The notes: generated by a model from the sequence alone, not told the origin. Positions 1-6,037 are shown, counted from the first letter of the stretch. The stretch: 6,467 nt of DNA from Caldifarciminota bacterium (GCA_015486685.1 WFRC01000363.1:1-6467); one strand, 5' to 3'. Numbers and translations: made by a program.

Positions 1-48
1 AATTTAAGATTATTTAATAAAAAAAGTTTGCGAAATGGATTTTAAACT

Positions 49-513
49 ATGAAGAAAAAGAATATTAATAAAGGTGAGATTGTCATTTATCAAACTCCCA
101 AAAAGGAAATTAAGTTAGATGTGCATTTGGAGTCTGGGACTGTATGTTTGCCGCAAAAACAAATAGCCATCCTTTTTGGCACGCAAAGGCCTGCTATAAC
201 AAAGCATCTTAATAATATCTTTAAAACAGGGGAATTAAATAAAAATTCAGTTAGTTCCATTTTAGAACATACTGCCGCAGACGGGAAAACTTACAAAACT
301 CAATTCTATAATTTAGATGCCATTATCTCTGTTGGATACCGTATAAATTCTAAAAAAGCAACTCAGTTTCGTATATGGGCAACGAAGATTTTGAGAAATT
401 ATCTTGTTAAAGGATACACTATAATGGAAAAGAAATTAATTGTAATACTTAAAGGTCAAAAGTTGCTTCCTGGCATTATGTGTATTTTTTCAGGCATAAA
501 GGAGACCTGGTAA
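49..513 (+). CDS. Truncated RhuM-family protein (N-terminal fragment, probable remnant)
   Basis: This 154-residue frame matches the N-terminal half of the RhuM (virulence_RhuM) family, whose function is unknown. The visible family hallmarks are an N-terminal strand region with IVIYQT, a helix-turn-helix-like stretch at residues 31-65 (TVCLPQKQIAILFG, then ITKHLNNIFKTGELN), a DGKTYKTQFYNLD segment near 78-90, and the signature IISVGYRINS...ATQFRIWATK at about 92-113. Resemblance stops near residue 130 (about base 438). The last 24 or so residues look unrelated, and both other frames hit stops at once, so a single frameshift does not restore the gene. From memory, full-length relatives are roughly 300 residues or more, so over half is missing. 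No Shine-Dalgarno site is visible before the ATG. The stop TAA shares its last base with the polA ATG. RhuM genes are often found in accessory or mobile regions, so this is probably a decayed insertion. Family identity is confident; activity is doubtful. Confidence 0.8.
   Translation: MKKKNINKGEIVIYQTPKKEIKLDVHLESGTVCLPQKQIAILFGTQRPAITKHLNNIFKTGELNKNSVSSILEHTAADGKTYKTQFYNLDAIISVGYRINSKKATQFRIWATKILRNYLVKGYTIMEKKLIVILKGQKLLPGIMCIFSGIKETW
498..504 (+). promoter_or_regulatory. Shine-Dalgarno site that sets the polA start
   Basis: AAAGGAG lies 8 nt before the ATG at 513. It favours that start over the in-frame ATG at 480, which would add 11 residues not expected of DNA polymerase I. The site lies inside the final codons of the truncated RhuM frame. 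Confidence 0.8.
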
Positions 514-2993
514 TGTCTGAAAGGTTATTACTAATTGATGGACCCGCAGTTGTTTACAGATCATTCTATGCATTTACAAAATCGCCCCTGAAAAATTCAA
601 AGGGAGAAAATACAGGTGCATTATTTGGATACACAAACACCTTAATTTCACTCTTAGATGAAATTAAGCCTGAATATGGAGCAGTGGCATTTGATACACC
701 GGAACCAACATTCAGACACAAATTATTTGAAGATTATAAGGCAACAAGGATAAAAATGCCCGATGAACTTGTATCTCAACTATCTTTAATTAAAGAAATT
801 ACAGAACATCTTGGTATAAAACTTGTTGAATTGCCTGGATATGAAGCAGACGATATTATCGCAACATTTGTAAAAAAAGCAAAAAATAAAGGGATTCAGA
901 CAATTATATTCTCTGCTGATAAAGACATTATGCAGGTTGTTCAGGATAATGTTATAATATTAAATTTAAAAAGTCACAAAAAGGAATGGGAATGGTTAGA
1001 CAAGCAAGGTGTAGCAAAAAAAATGGGCGTTCCTCCTGAGAAGATTCCCGATATGCTCAGTCTTATTGGAGATACATCTGATAATATACCAGGTGTCCCG
1101 GGTATTGGTCCAAAAACAGCCGCCAAAATTTTAGAAAAATACGGAAGTATAAGCAAAATTCTTGAAAATCCTGAACGCATTACAGAAGAAAATATAAGAA
1201 ATAAGATTATAGAAAACATTGGAAAACTGAAATTTACACGAAAACTTACATATTTAGATGGAAATGTCCCTGTAGAATTGAAGTTAGAGGAATTAAAGAT
1301 AAAAAAAGCAAATGTAGAAAATTTAGGTAAAATCTTCCAAAACCTTGAATTTTTCGGATTGATGAAAAGATTTTCGTTACACAGAAAAAATGAAATTTTT
1401 GAAGGAAATATTGAAGATATCGGAAATACTGTCGCTATAATCCCTACAGATAGCGATAATTTTTATGCTGCATCACTTGGAAAATTTTTCACAATCCAGA
1501 ATTTTGAGACTATCCTGAAAAAATCCCCTGATTTGTACATTTTTGAAGATGCAAAGAGGATTATGCACATAACACATAATGAAATTACGAATTTTTTTGA
1601 TATATCGCTTGCAGATTATGTGCTTTATCCCGAGCAAAGAGACCACAGATTACCAAGGCTCGCTATGAGATACCTGAGCGAAATTTTTTCAGATAATGAT
1701 TACAAAAGAAAGGCAATCACCGCATTAAAATTATATAAGGTAATGCAGGATGCGATACAGAAGGATGAATTGGAATATATATACTATAATATTGAAAAAC
1801 CCCTTGTGAATGTCCTCTATAATATGGAGAAATATGGTATTTTGATTGATATACCTTATCTGAAAAATTTTTCCACAGATATTGGCGAAAAAATTAGTGA
1901 AATAGAAATGCATATATTTGAGATTTCAGGACATCCATTTAACCTTAGGTCTCCAAAACAAATAGGAAAGGTATTTTTTGAGGAATTAAAACTTCCTGTG
2001 ATAAAGAGAACAAAAACAGGGTATTCCACAAATATAGATGTTCTGGAAAAACTTGCTCAGGATTATGAAATCGCACAATACTTAATTAAATATAGGGAAC
2101 TGTATAAGTTAAAGTCTACATATATAGACACAATACCGCAACTTGTGGATCCAATGACAAACAGGGTTCACACAACATTCAGTCAGATAACTACAGCAAC
2201 GGGAAGACTTTCATCTATCTCCCCCAACCTTCAAAATATACCCATAAGGGGAGAAATAGGGCGAAATGTCCGAAAATGTTTTATTGCACCCCCTGATAAT
2301 GTAATACTTTCTGCGGATTATTCCCAGATTGAACTCAGAATCCTTGCACATATAAGTGGAGATATGGCACTCATCGAGGCATTTCAGAATAATAGGGACA
2401 TACATTCTGAAACTGCTGCGAAAATCTTCGGGATTCCAGGTAGTGAGATAAATAGTGAGATGAGGAGAAGGGCAAAAGTGGTAAATTTTGGCATTGTTTA
2501 CGGAATGAGTGCTTATGGCCTCGCAAAAGAATTGGGAATAGATGTAAAAGATGCAGCATTGTTTATTGAGCACTATTTCAAGGTATATCCCGGAGTAAAA
2601 AAATGGGTGGAACGAATAAAAAAAGAGGCGTATGAAACAGGTGTAGTAAGAACATTATTTGGGAGAAGAAGAAGGGTGCAAGAATTGAAGGCAAAGAACA
2701 AAGATTTAAGGGAGTATGGAGAAAGAATTGCCATTAATACACCCATTCAGGGCACTGCCGCTGATATTATCAAGATGGCTATGGTAAATATATATAATGC
2801 GATAAAAAGGGAGAAATATAATACACATTTAATCTTGCAAATACACGATGAATTAGTTTTTGAAGTTCCTGTTGCAGAAGTGGAAGATTTCAAAAAAATG
2901 ATTAAGTCAGAGATGGAAAATGTGGTAAAATTCGAAATTCCATTAAAGGTAGATATTGGAATGGGTAAAAATTGGCTGGAGGCACACAGTTGA
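513..2993 (+). CDS. polA: DNA polymerase I (5' nuclease plus polymerase, proofreading site lost)
   Basis: This 826-residue family A DNA polymerase would act in Okazaki fragment maturation and repair synthesis. Residues 1-285 form the 5' nuclease: LLLIDG with D9, GYEADD with E111, D113 and D114, SADKD with D136 and D138, and GDTSDN with D187 and D190, followed by the GVPGIGPKTA helix-hairpin-helix. Residues about 287-405 replace the 3'-5' exonuclease. The region is short and has no FDTET-like motif, so proofreading is almost certainly absent, as in Taq and Bacillus enzymes. The polymerase domain has TATGRLSS (R565), motif A LSADYSQIELR (D602), motif B RRRAKVVNFGIVYG (R651, K655, F659, Y663) and motif C QIHDE (H778, D779, E780). 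F659 corresponds to Taq F667, which predicts discrimination against dideoxynucleotides. The length is close to Taq polymerase (832). The start at 513 follows AAAGGAG. Its stop overlaps the coaE start, indicating an operon. Confidence 0.97.
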   Translation: MSERLLLIDGPAVVYRSFYAFTKSPLKNSKGENTGALFGYTNTLISLLDEIKPEYGAVAFDTPEPTFRHKLFEDYKATRIKMPDELVSQLSLIKEITEHLGIKLVELPGYEADDIIATFVKKAKNKGIQTIIFSADKDIMQVVQDNVIILNLKSHKKEWEWLDKQGVAKKMGVPPEKIPDMLSLIGDTSDNIPGVPGIGPKTAAKILEKYGSISKILENPERITEENIRNKIIENIGKLKFTRKLTYLDGNVPVELKLEELKIKKANVENLGKIFQNLEFFGLMKRFSLHRKNEIFEGNIEDIGNTVAIIPTDSDNFYAASLGKFFTIQNFETILKKSPDLYIFEDAKRIMHITHNEITNFFDISLADYVLYPEQRDHRLPRLAMRYLSEIFSDNDYKRKAITALKLYKVMQDAIQKDELEYIYYNIEKPLVNVLYNMEKYGILIDIPYLKNFSTDIGEKISEIEMHIFEISGHPFNLRSPKQIGKVFFEELKLPVIKRTKTGYSTNIDVLEKLAQDYEIAQYLIKYRELYKLKSTYIDTIPQLVDPMTNRVHTTFSQITTATGRLSSISPNLQNIPIRGEIGRNVRKCFIAPPDNVILSADYSQIELRILAHISGDMALIEAFQNNRDIHSETAAKIFGIPGSEINSEMRRRAKVVNFGIVYGMSAYGLAKELGIDVKDAALFIEHYFKVYPGVKKWVERIKKEAYETGVVRTLFGRRRRVQELKAKNKDLREYGERIAINTPIQGTAADIIKMAMVNIYNAIKREKYNTHLILQIHDELVFEVPVAEVEDFKKMIKSEMENVVKFEIPLKVDIGMGKNWLEAHS
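2978..2982 (+). promoter_or_regulatory. Shine-Dalgarno site that sets the coaE TTG start
   Basis: GGAGG lies 7 nt before the TTG at 2990, inside the last codons of polA. It selects that TTG over the in-frame TTG at 2972, which lies upstream of this site. Its position inside polA fits translational coupling. Confidence 0.8.
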
Positions 2994-3556
2994 AAATCGG
3001 TATTACAGGAAACATTGGATGTGGAAAGTCCACAGCGGCAAAGATTTTCAAAGAAAATGGTTTTATTATTATAGATGCAGATAAAGAGGCAAAAAAATTG
3101 CTCCCTGAATTGATATTCCCTTTAAGACAGGCATTTGGAGGTGATGTATGGACAAACGGAAGGTTGAACTACGCATATATTGCCAGGAAGGCATTTTCAT
3201 CAGAAAAAAATTTGAAGAAACTCAATGCCATTGTCCATCCTACACTTTTGAAAAGATTGAAATCTTTGTTAGAGGCATCTAAAAATCAGAATATCTGTCT
3301 GGATGCGGCATTGATTTATGAATGGGATATTTCATCCTGGTTCGATAAAATTATTGTAATAGCCTGCAAAATTGAATCATCAATTGAACGAATGCAAGAA
3401 AAAGGATTTTCCACCCCTGATATAAAAAAAAGATGGAATTTGCAGATGTCTCAGGCAGAAAAGATTAAACGGGCAGATTTTATAATATACAACAATCAGG
3501 ATTTAACAGAACTAAAAAAGGAAATAGAAAAGATATGGGGAAAAATAAGTAGATGA
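2990..3556 (+). CDS. coaE: Dephospho-CoA kinase
   Basis: CoaE phosphorylates the 3'-hydroxyl of dephospho-CoA with ATP, the last step of coenzyme A synthesis in the cytoplasm. The 188-residue product starts with a strand and P-loop, ITGNIGCGKST (G7 to T15). IIIDADKEAKKL follows, with D29 and D31 in the position of the family's conserved acidic pair. LNAIVHPTLLKRL (H83, P84) is the usual helix before the LDAALIYE strand (102-111). The lid region IERMQEKGFS...KRWNLQMSQAEKIKRADFIIYNN and a C-terminal helix complete the fold. The length is normal to slightly short; a few residues are missing after KEAKKLL compared with E. coli CoaE. The TTG start is chosen because the P-loop strand begins there and GGAGG sits 7 nt upstream. 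The start overlaps the polA stop, so the two genes are probably co-transcribed. The stop codon lies inside the first unit of an 8-bp tandem repeat. Confidence 0.95.
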   Translation: MKIGITGNIGCGKSTAAKIFKENGFIIIDADKEAKKLLPELIFPLRQAFGGDVWTNGRLNYAYIARKAFSSEKNLKKLNAIVHPTLLKRLKSLLEASKNQNICLDAALIYEWDISSWFDKIIVIACKIESSIERMQEKGFSTPDIKKRWNLQMSQAEKIKRADFIIYNNQDLTELKKEIEKIWGKISR

Positions 3557-3584
3557 GGGGATGAGTAAATGAGTAAAAGATTAA
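3553..3584 (+). repeat. 8-bp degenerate tandem repeat, about 4 units
   Basis: Four adjacent octamers can be read: ATGAGGGG (3553-3560), ATGAGTAA (3561-3568), ATGAGTAA (3569-3576) and a diverged AAGATTAA (3577-3584). The coaE TGA stop (3554-3556) falls inside the first unit. The array begins the non-coding block after coaE. Confidence 0.65.
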
Positions 3585-3589
3585 CAAAA

Positions 3590-3681
3590 GTGCTCGTGGT
3601 GGTGATTCGTGAGAAACGAAAGAAACGAAACACACGAAAGCAACAAACGTGACCGTGCTGGTGATTTGTGATAAACAAAAC
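3590..3681 (+). repeat. Duplicated 33-bp unit containing a small hairpin
   Basis: Bases 3590-3622 and 3649-3681 align without gaps at 26 of 33 positions, 59 bp apart. Both carry a GTGATT core followed by a small stem: TTCGT-gagaa-ACGAA in copy one and TTTGT-gataa-ACAAA in copy two. The C/G pair of the first stem is T/A in the second, so pairing is kept despite two substitutions. The space between the copies is a 9-bp tandem repeat. Confidence 0.6.
3613..3648 (-). repeat. 9-bp degenerate tandem repeat, 4 units
   Basis: On the plus strand the units are GAAACGAAA (3613-3621), GAAACGAAA (3622-3630), CACACGAAA (3631-3639) and GCAACAAAC (3640-3648). Read on the minus strand the motif is TTTCGTTTC, the same family as the larger array at 6322-6447 in opposite orientation. 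Short minus-strand open frames here translate to FVxFVx repeats, which come from the 9-bp period rather than from a gene. Confidence 0.65.
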
Positions 3682-3698
3682 AACCTCACAGGTTTTTT
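3677..3698 (+). terminator. Candidate intrinsic terminator after coaE
   Basis: AACCT (3682-3686), the loop CAC and AGGTT (3690-3694) form a 5-bp stem that runs directly into a T tract (six T in all from 3693). An A-rich stretch before the stem could lengthen it by A-T pairs. It lies about 125 nt after the coaE stop. The stem is short, so termination may be weak. Confidence 0.4.
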
Positions 3699-3703
3699 CC
3701 CAT

Positions 3704-3736
3704 TGTCATTGTGAGGGACGAAGTTCCGTGGAAGCC
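3704..3736 (+). repeat. TGTCATTG-type variable hairpin element, copy 1
   Basis: TGTCATTGTGAG (3704-3715) and CGTGG (3727-3731) flank a small stem, GGGAC-gaa-GTTCC, which includes one G-T wobble. The flanks match the element at 6276-6315 while the inner hairpin differs completely. From memory, TGTCATTGCGAG...CGTGGCAATCTC sequences recur in intergenic DNA of several bacterial lineages. I infer a dispersed palindromic repeat with no coding capacity. Confidence 0.55.
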
Positions 3737-3757
3737 GAAGGCGTGAGCGAATGTAAT

Positions 3758-3769
3758 GAGTGAACACTC
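3758..3769. repeat. Short perfect inverted repeat
   Basis: GAGTG-aa-CACTC is a perfect 5-bp inverted repeat with a 2-nt loop. There is no adjacent T tract, so it is not an obvious terminator. It lies just downstream of the first TGTCATTG-type element and may be part of the same repeat mosaic. Confidence 0.35.
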
Positions 3770-3801
3770 TCACAAGATGGGTGGAATAGTTTCCTCTTTA
3801 T

Positions 3802-3834
3802 ATCCCTCCCTTGACGGGAGGGATTAAGGGAGGG
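3802..3834. repeat. Palindrome with 9-bp stem plus a second copy of one arm
   Basis: ATCCCTCCC (3802-3810) and GGGAGGGAT (3816-3824) pair perfectly around the loop TTGAC. GGGAGGG recurs at 3828-3834, so the left arm could pair with either copy. It lies between the convergent coaE and glycosyltransferase-like genes. No T tract follows on either strand, so a dispersed repeat or a transcript-end structure fits better than a classical intrinsic terminator. Confidence 0.6.
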
Positions 3835-3886
3835 CAGCATCTCATTATTACCATAGTGTCACAGAGTCAAGCACCGTCCCCATCGG

Positions 3887-4633
3887 TTAAACCCGTTTAT
3901 TTAGGAATTCTTTCTCTGTTATAATCTGGATTCCTTCTTTCTCTGGCAACCTTAATGTGCCAGGCGTTCTAACATACAAAATAGGAACATTCCCAATGTA
4001 TGCATACGGTAAAAGATTATTCATATCCGTTATAAACAGAGAAAGTGAGGATAACTCTTTTTTGTTATGTATTTCAAAGGCATCGGTTCTCCTCATCTTC
4101 TTTTTTAACCTTTCCCTCGCAAAATAGTATCCTATGGATTCTTCATCCTTTTCCAACCATTTTACTTTATTTTTTATGCCCCATACTATCCTTTTATCTA
4201 AGATGCCCATCAAATTTGGAACTAACAAAAATTTTTTCAGATAATCAATATCCTCGGAATATCTTACATAGATATTAAATCGTTTTTCATTCTTATATGA
4301 TATAGAGATATTTGGACGGGTAATTCTGGCAATTATAGGCAGAGGAGGTTCATTCATATCCACAAAAATATCAAATTTCCCCGAAGATAATATCCTTTTT
4401 AATCTAAAATATTTTCTTGAAAGAAATCTAATCCCTTTCTCATATCTGAATATTCTTTCGCATTTTAAGGTATCAACCGGTATAGGTGCATCTTCAGAAA
4501 CAATGCAGGATAGTCTTAAATGTCTATTTAATATGTTAATTACAGGGAGAGAAAAAAACCATTCGCCTTCTTTCTCCGGAGGTCTCACTAAAACCTGCGT
4601 CTCTTTGGATATTTTCAATGGATACTTTACCAT
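3887..4633 (-). CDS. Glycosyltransferase family 9-like protein (short, divergent)
   Basis: The 248-residue product is not firmly recognised. Its plan resembles ADP-heptose:LPS heptosyltransferases (GT9, GT-B fold). Residues 13-35 (QVLVRPPEKEGEWFFSLPVINIL) look like the family's first strand and glycine loop followed by a helix. KFDIFVDMN at 86-94 resembles the strand usually read as YDLxIDLQ. FITDMNNLLPYAYIGNVPILYV (200-221) sits where GT9 proteins have a GNDSGxxHLAAAxGxP motif, but the usual residues there are mostly absent. The protein is about 100 residues shorter than typical GT9 enzymes, so a C-terminal sugar-nucleotide site may be incomplete. No signal peptide or membrane segment is visible. 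There is no Shine-Dalgarno site; the ATG follows a consensus promoter by 6 nt. The substrate is unknown, and a non-enzymatic relative is possible. That the frame is a real gene is well supported by its length and promoter. Confidence 0.55.
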   Translation of the reverse strand: MVKYPLKISKETQVLVRPPEKEGEWFFSLPVINILNRHLRLSCIVSEDAPIPVDTLKCERIFRYEKGIRFLSRKYFRLKRILSSGKFDIFVDMNEPPLPIIARITRPNISISYKNEKRFNIYVRYSEDIDYLKKFLLVPNLMGILDKRIVWGIKNKVKWLEKDEESIGYYFARERLKKKMRRTDAFEIHNKKELSSLSLFITDMNNLLPYAYIGNVPILYVRTPGTLRLPEKEGIQIITEKEFLNKRV

Positions 4634-4639
4634 AGTCCC

Positions 4640-4667
4640 ATTATAAAAAATATTACCTAATTGTCAA
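4640..4667 (-). promoter_or_regulatory. Consensus sigma-70-type promoter for a leaderless transcript
   Basis: Read on the minus strand, TTGACA (4667-4662), a 16-bp AT-rich spacer and TATAAT (4645-4640) match both consensus hexamers. The -10 box ends 6 nt before the ATG at 4633, so initiation 6-8 nt downstream would fall within a base or two of the start codon. No Shine-Dalgarno site lies between, which agrees with a leaderless mRNA for the glycosyltransferase-like gene. Confidence 0.75.
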
Positions 4668-4672
4668 GACAT

Positions 4673-4690
4673 TTTTGCAATATAGCAAAA
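4673..4690. promoter_or_regulatory. Dyad just upstream of the -35 box
   Basis: TTTTGC-aatata-GCAAAA is a perfect 6-bp inverted repeat with a 6-nt centre. It ends 5 bp upstream of the TTGACA of the adjacent minus-strand promoter. It could be an operator or activator site, or a weak terminator for pmbA, although no clear T run follows it on the minus strand. The role is inferred from position only. Confidence 0.35.
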
Positions 4691-4731
4691 TCAAAGCCAT
4701 AATTTTTTTGGCAGGCAGAGGGACGCAAAAA

Positions 4732-6030
4732 TCAGAATTCTGTCTTGCTGGCAAAATTGAAGTTTTCGATTTTTACAGCAGGGGCAATAATCCTTCCATC
4801 GCTAAATTCCATCTGAAACATCTTTTGCTTTCCCAACGCAGTAATATTTCTGATGACATTTAATAAACTTTCATTAAATCTCATATTTTTCAAACCCTTC
4901 ACTATTTTCCCTCCCTCTATCAGGAAAAATCCATCCCTTGTCATTCCTGTTAAAACAAGCTCTTTTAGATTCACATATCGGATATACCAAAATCTTGTAA
5001 GCAATACACCTTTTTTGGTGCTTTCAATCATTTGTTTTAAGCTACTGCTCCCTTCATCAACAATAAGCCCGGGTGGAAATCCTGTGGATTTCCTTTTCTT
5101 CTTTTTTGCCCAGTATCGTGAATATATAAGATTTTCCAAAACCCCATTCTTTATCCAGTAATACTTTTTCAGCCTGTGTCCCTCATTATCAAAGGAAAAC
5201 ATCCTCAGTTTTTTTGAATCTGAATATAATGAGAATTTTTCAATGCCAATCTTCTTTCCAAGTTTGCCAGAGAATGCGCTTCTACCTTCATCACAATCTC
5301 TTGCAATCAAAGATGGATAAAACCACATAATTAAATCTGAGAATGCAAGTGGTTCAAGAATTACGGTATATTTTCCCGGTGATATGTCCACAGGATTTTC
5401 AGAGAGTTTTACCTTTTCTTTTAACCTCTGGTATTCCTCTTCTATATCAACAGAGGAAAAATCTGCATCCAGTATTTCCGTATATGCACTACCTTTCTTT
5501 CCTTTTACGGTAAATGTAATCTTTCCCGATGATATTTTATCAAATGCAAATAATCCCCTTGTGTTTGCAATACCCCCTTTGATTATGGTGTGAGAAATAC
5601 TCCCAAATGAGTTGAATTTATCCTTTACAGCATAATTGATGATTTTCCCTGCTGTATTTACCCTCATTTGTAATGGATTATTTTCTATTGCCTTGCTGTA
5701 TCCCTGAATTGGAAGATATTTTTGAGGGGAAAGCAATGGGATAAATTCCGGGTCATCGAAGGATGACAGGGCAATTTCCTCAGCCCACCTTAATGCAGTT
5801 AGGAGGTCTTTTTTGTTGAAGGATGTTGTGCTTGCCGACCCCTTCTTCTTACCTGTATACGCTTCAATGGTAATTTCCTCCCTGTGCTGGGATACATTCT
5901 GACTTAATGCATTATTCGAAAATCTTGTAAGTCCCTTCTCTTTTGAACTCAGGTAAACAACAACATCATCAACAGTCTTATTCTTGAATATATACTCTGA
6001 AATTGATTGAAATTTATCTTTGTCTATCAT
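4732..6030 (-). CDS. pmbA: TldD/PmbA-family protein, PmbA (TldE)-like subunit
   Basis: The 432-residue product belongs to the TldD/PmbA family. In E. coli, TldD and TldE (PmbA) form a cytoplasmic zinc protease complex that processes microcin B17 and degrades the antitoxin CcdA; TldD supplies the HExxxH motif. Here RFSNNALSQNVSQHREE (36-52) and the GKKKGSAST segment (60-68) match the N-terminal domain. GLIVDEGSSSLKQMI (321-335), KKGVLLTRFWYIRYVN (339-354) and LTGMTRDGFFLIEGGKIV (360-377) are hallmarks of the C-terminal domain, followed by RFNES (384-388). The segment 224-241 (ILEPLAFSDL onward), where TldD would carry HExxxH, has no histidine pair. That, and a length near E. coli TldE (about 450), assigns it to the PmbA side. 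The start is set by AGGAGG 7 nt upstream. No tldD lies in the window, so its partner must be elsewhere or absent. Confidence 0.88.
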   Translation of the reverse strand: MIDKDKFQSISEYIFKNKTVDDVVVYLSSKEKGLTRFSNNALSQNVSQHREEITIEAYTGKKKGSASTTSFNKKDLLTALRWAEEIALSSFDDPEFIPLLSPQKYLPIQGYSKAIENNPLQMRVNTAGKIINYAVKDKFNSFGSISHTIIKGGIANTRGLFAFDKISSGKITFTVKGKKGSAYTEILDADFSSVDIEEEYQRLKEKVKLSENPVDISPGKYTVILEPLAFSDLIMWFYPSLIARDCDEGRSAFSGKLGKKIGIEKFSLYSDSKKLRMFSFDNEGHRLKKYYWIKNGVLENLIYSRYWAKKKKRKSTGFPPGLIVDEGSSSLKQMIESTKKGVLLTRFWYIRYVNLKELVLTGMTRDGFFLIEGGKIVKGLKNMRFNESLLNVIRNITALGKQKMFQMEFSDGRIIAPAVKIENFNFASKTEF

Positions 6031-6037
6031 CTATATA

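Larger units (their letters stand above)
3557..3886. other. Repeat-dense convergent intergenic block without genes
   Basis: This 330-bp gap separates the 3' ends of coaE (plus) and the glycosyltransferase-like gene (minus). It holds, in order, 8-bp repeats, the duplicated 33-bp unit with 9-bp repeats between, a candidate terminator, a TGTCATTG-type element, a small inverted repeat and the 9-bp-stem palindrome. The final stretch, about 3843-3886, includes CACCGTCCCC and shows no structure I can support. Open frames crossing the block are repeat translations. Confidence 0.65.

Noticed and set aside
480..512. Longer polA start at ATG 480
   Set aside because: AAAGGAG is placed for the ATG at 513, and the extra 11 residues do not resemble the polymerase I N terminus.
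435..512. Promoter for polA within the truncated RhuM tail
   Set aside because: No pair of hexamers with acceptable spacing stands out; CATTAT near 474 lacks a matching -35.
974..1219. Minus-strand 81-codon open frame inside polA
   Set aside because: It lies wholly opposite a confidently identified gene and has no recognisable family features.
2211..2573. Minus-strand 120-codon open frame inside polA
   Set aside because: It is antisense to conserved polymerase motifs A and B; the open frame follows from their codon use.
2972..2989. Upstream TTG start for coaE
   Set aside because: The Shine-Dalgarno site lies downstream of it, and the CoaE P-loop strand begins at the TTG at 2990.
3590..3681. 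CRISPR-like repeat-spacer layout
   Set aside because: There are only two imperfect copies, the space between is itself a tandem repeat, and no cas gene is present.
3480..3773. Minus-strand 97-codon open frame over the coaE end and repeat block
   Set aside because: Its sequence is a translation of 8-bp and 9-bp repeats plus antisense coaE, with no ribosome binding site.
3843..3886. Possible transposon-end sequence around CACCGTCCCC
   Set aside because: I recall similar GGGGACGG-type sequences near REP-associated transposases, but no partner end, target duplication or transposase is visible here.
4733..4742. CAGAATTCTG palindrome at the pmbA stop as a terminator
   Set aside because: The stem would have no loop and no strong T tract; it is more likely a chance palindrome with an EcoRI site.
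4853..5161. Plus-strand 102-codon open frame inside pmbA
   Set aside because: It is antisense to the conserved C-terminal motifs of the PmbA-like protein and has no family resemblance.
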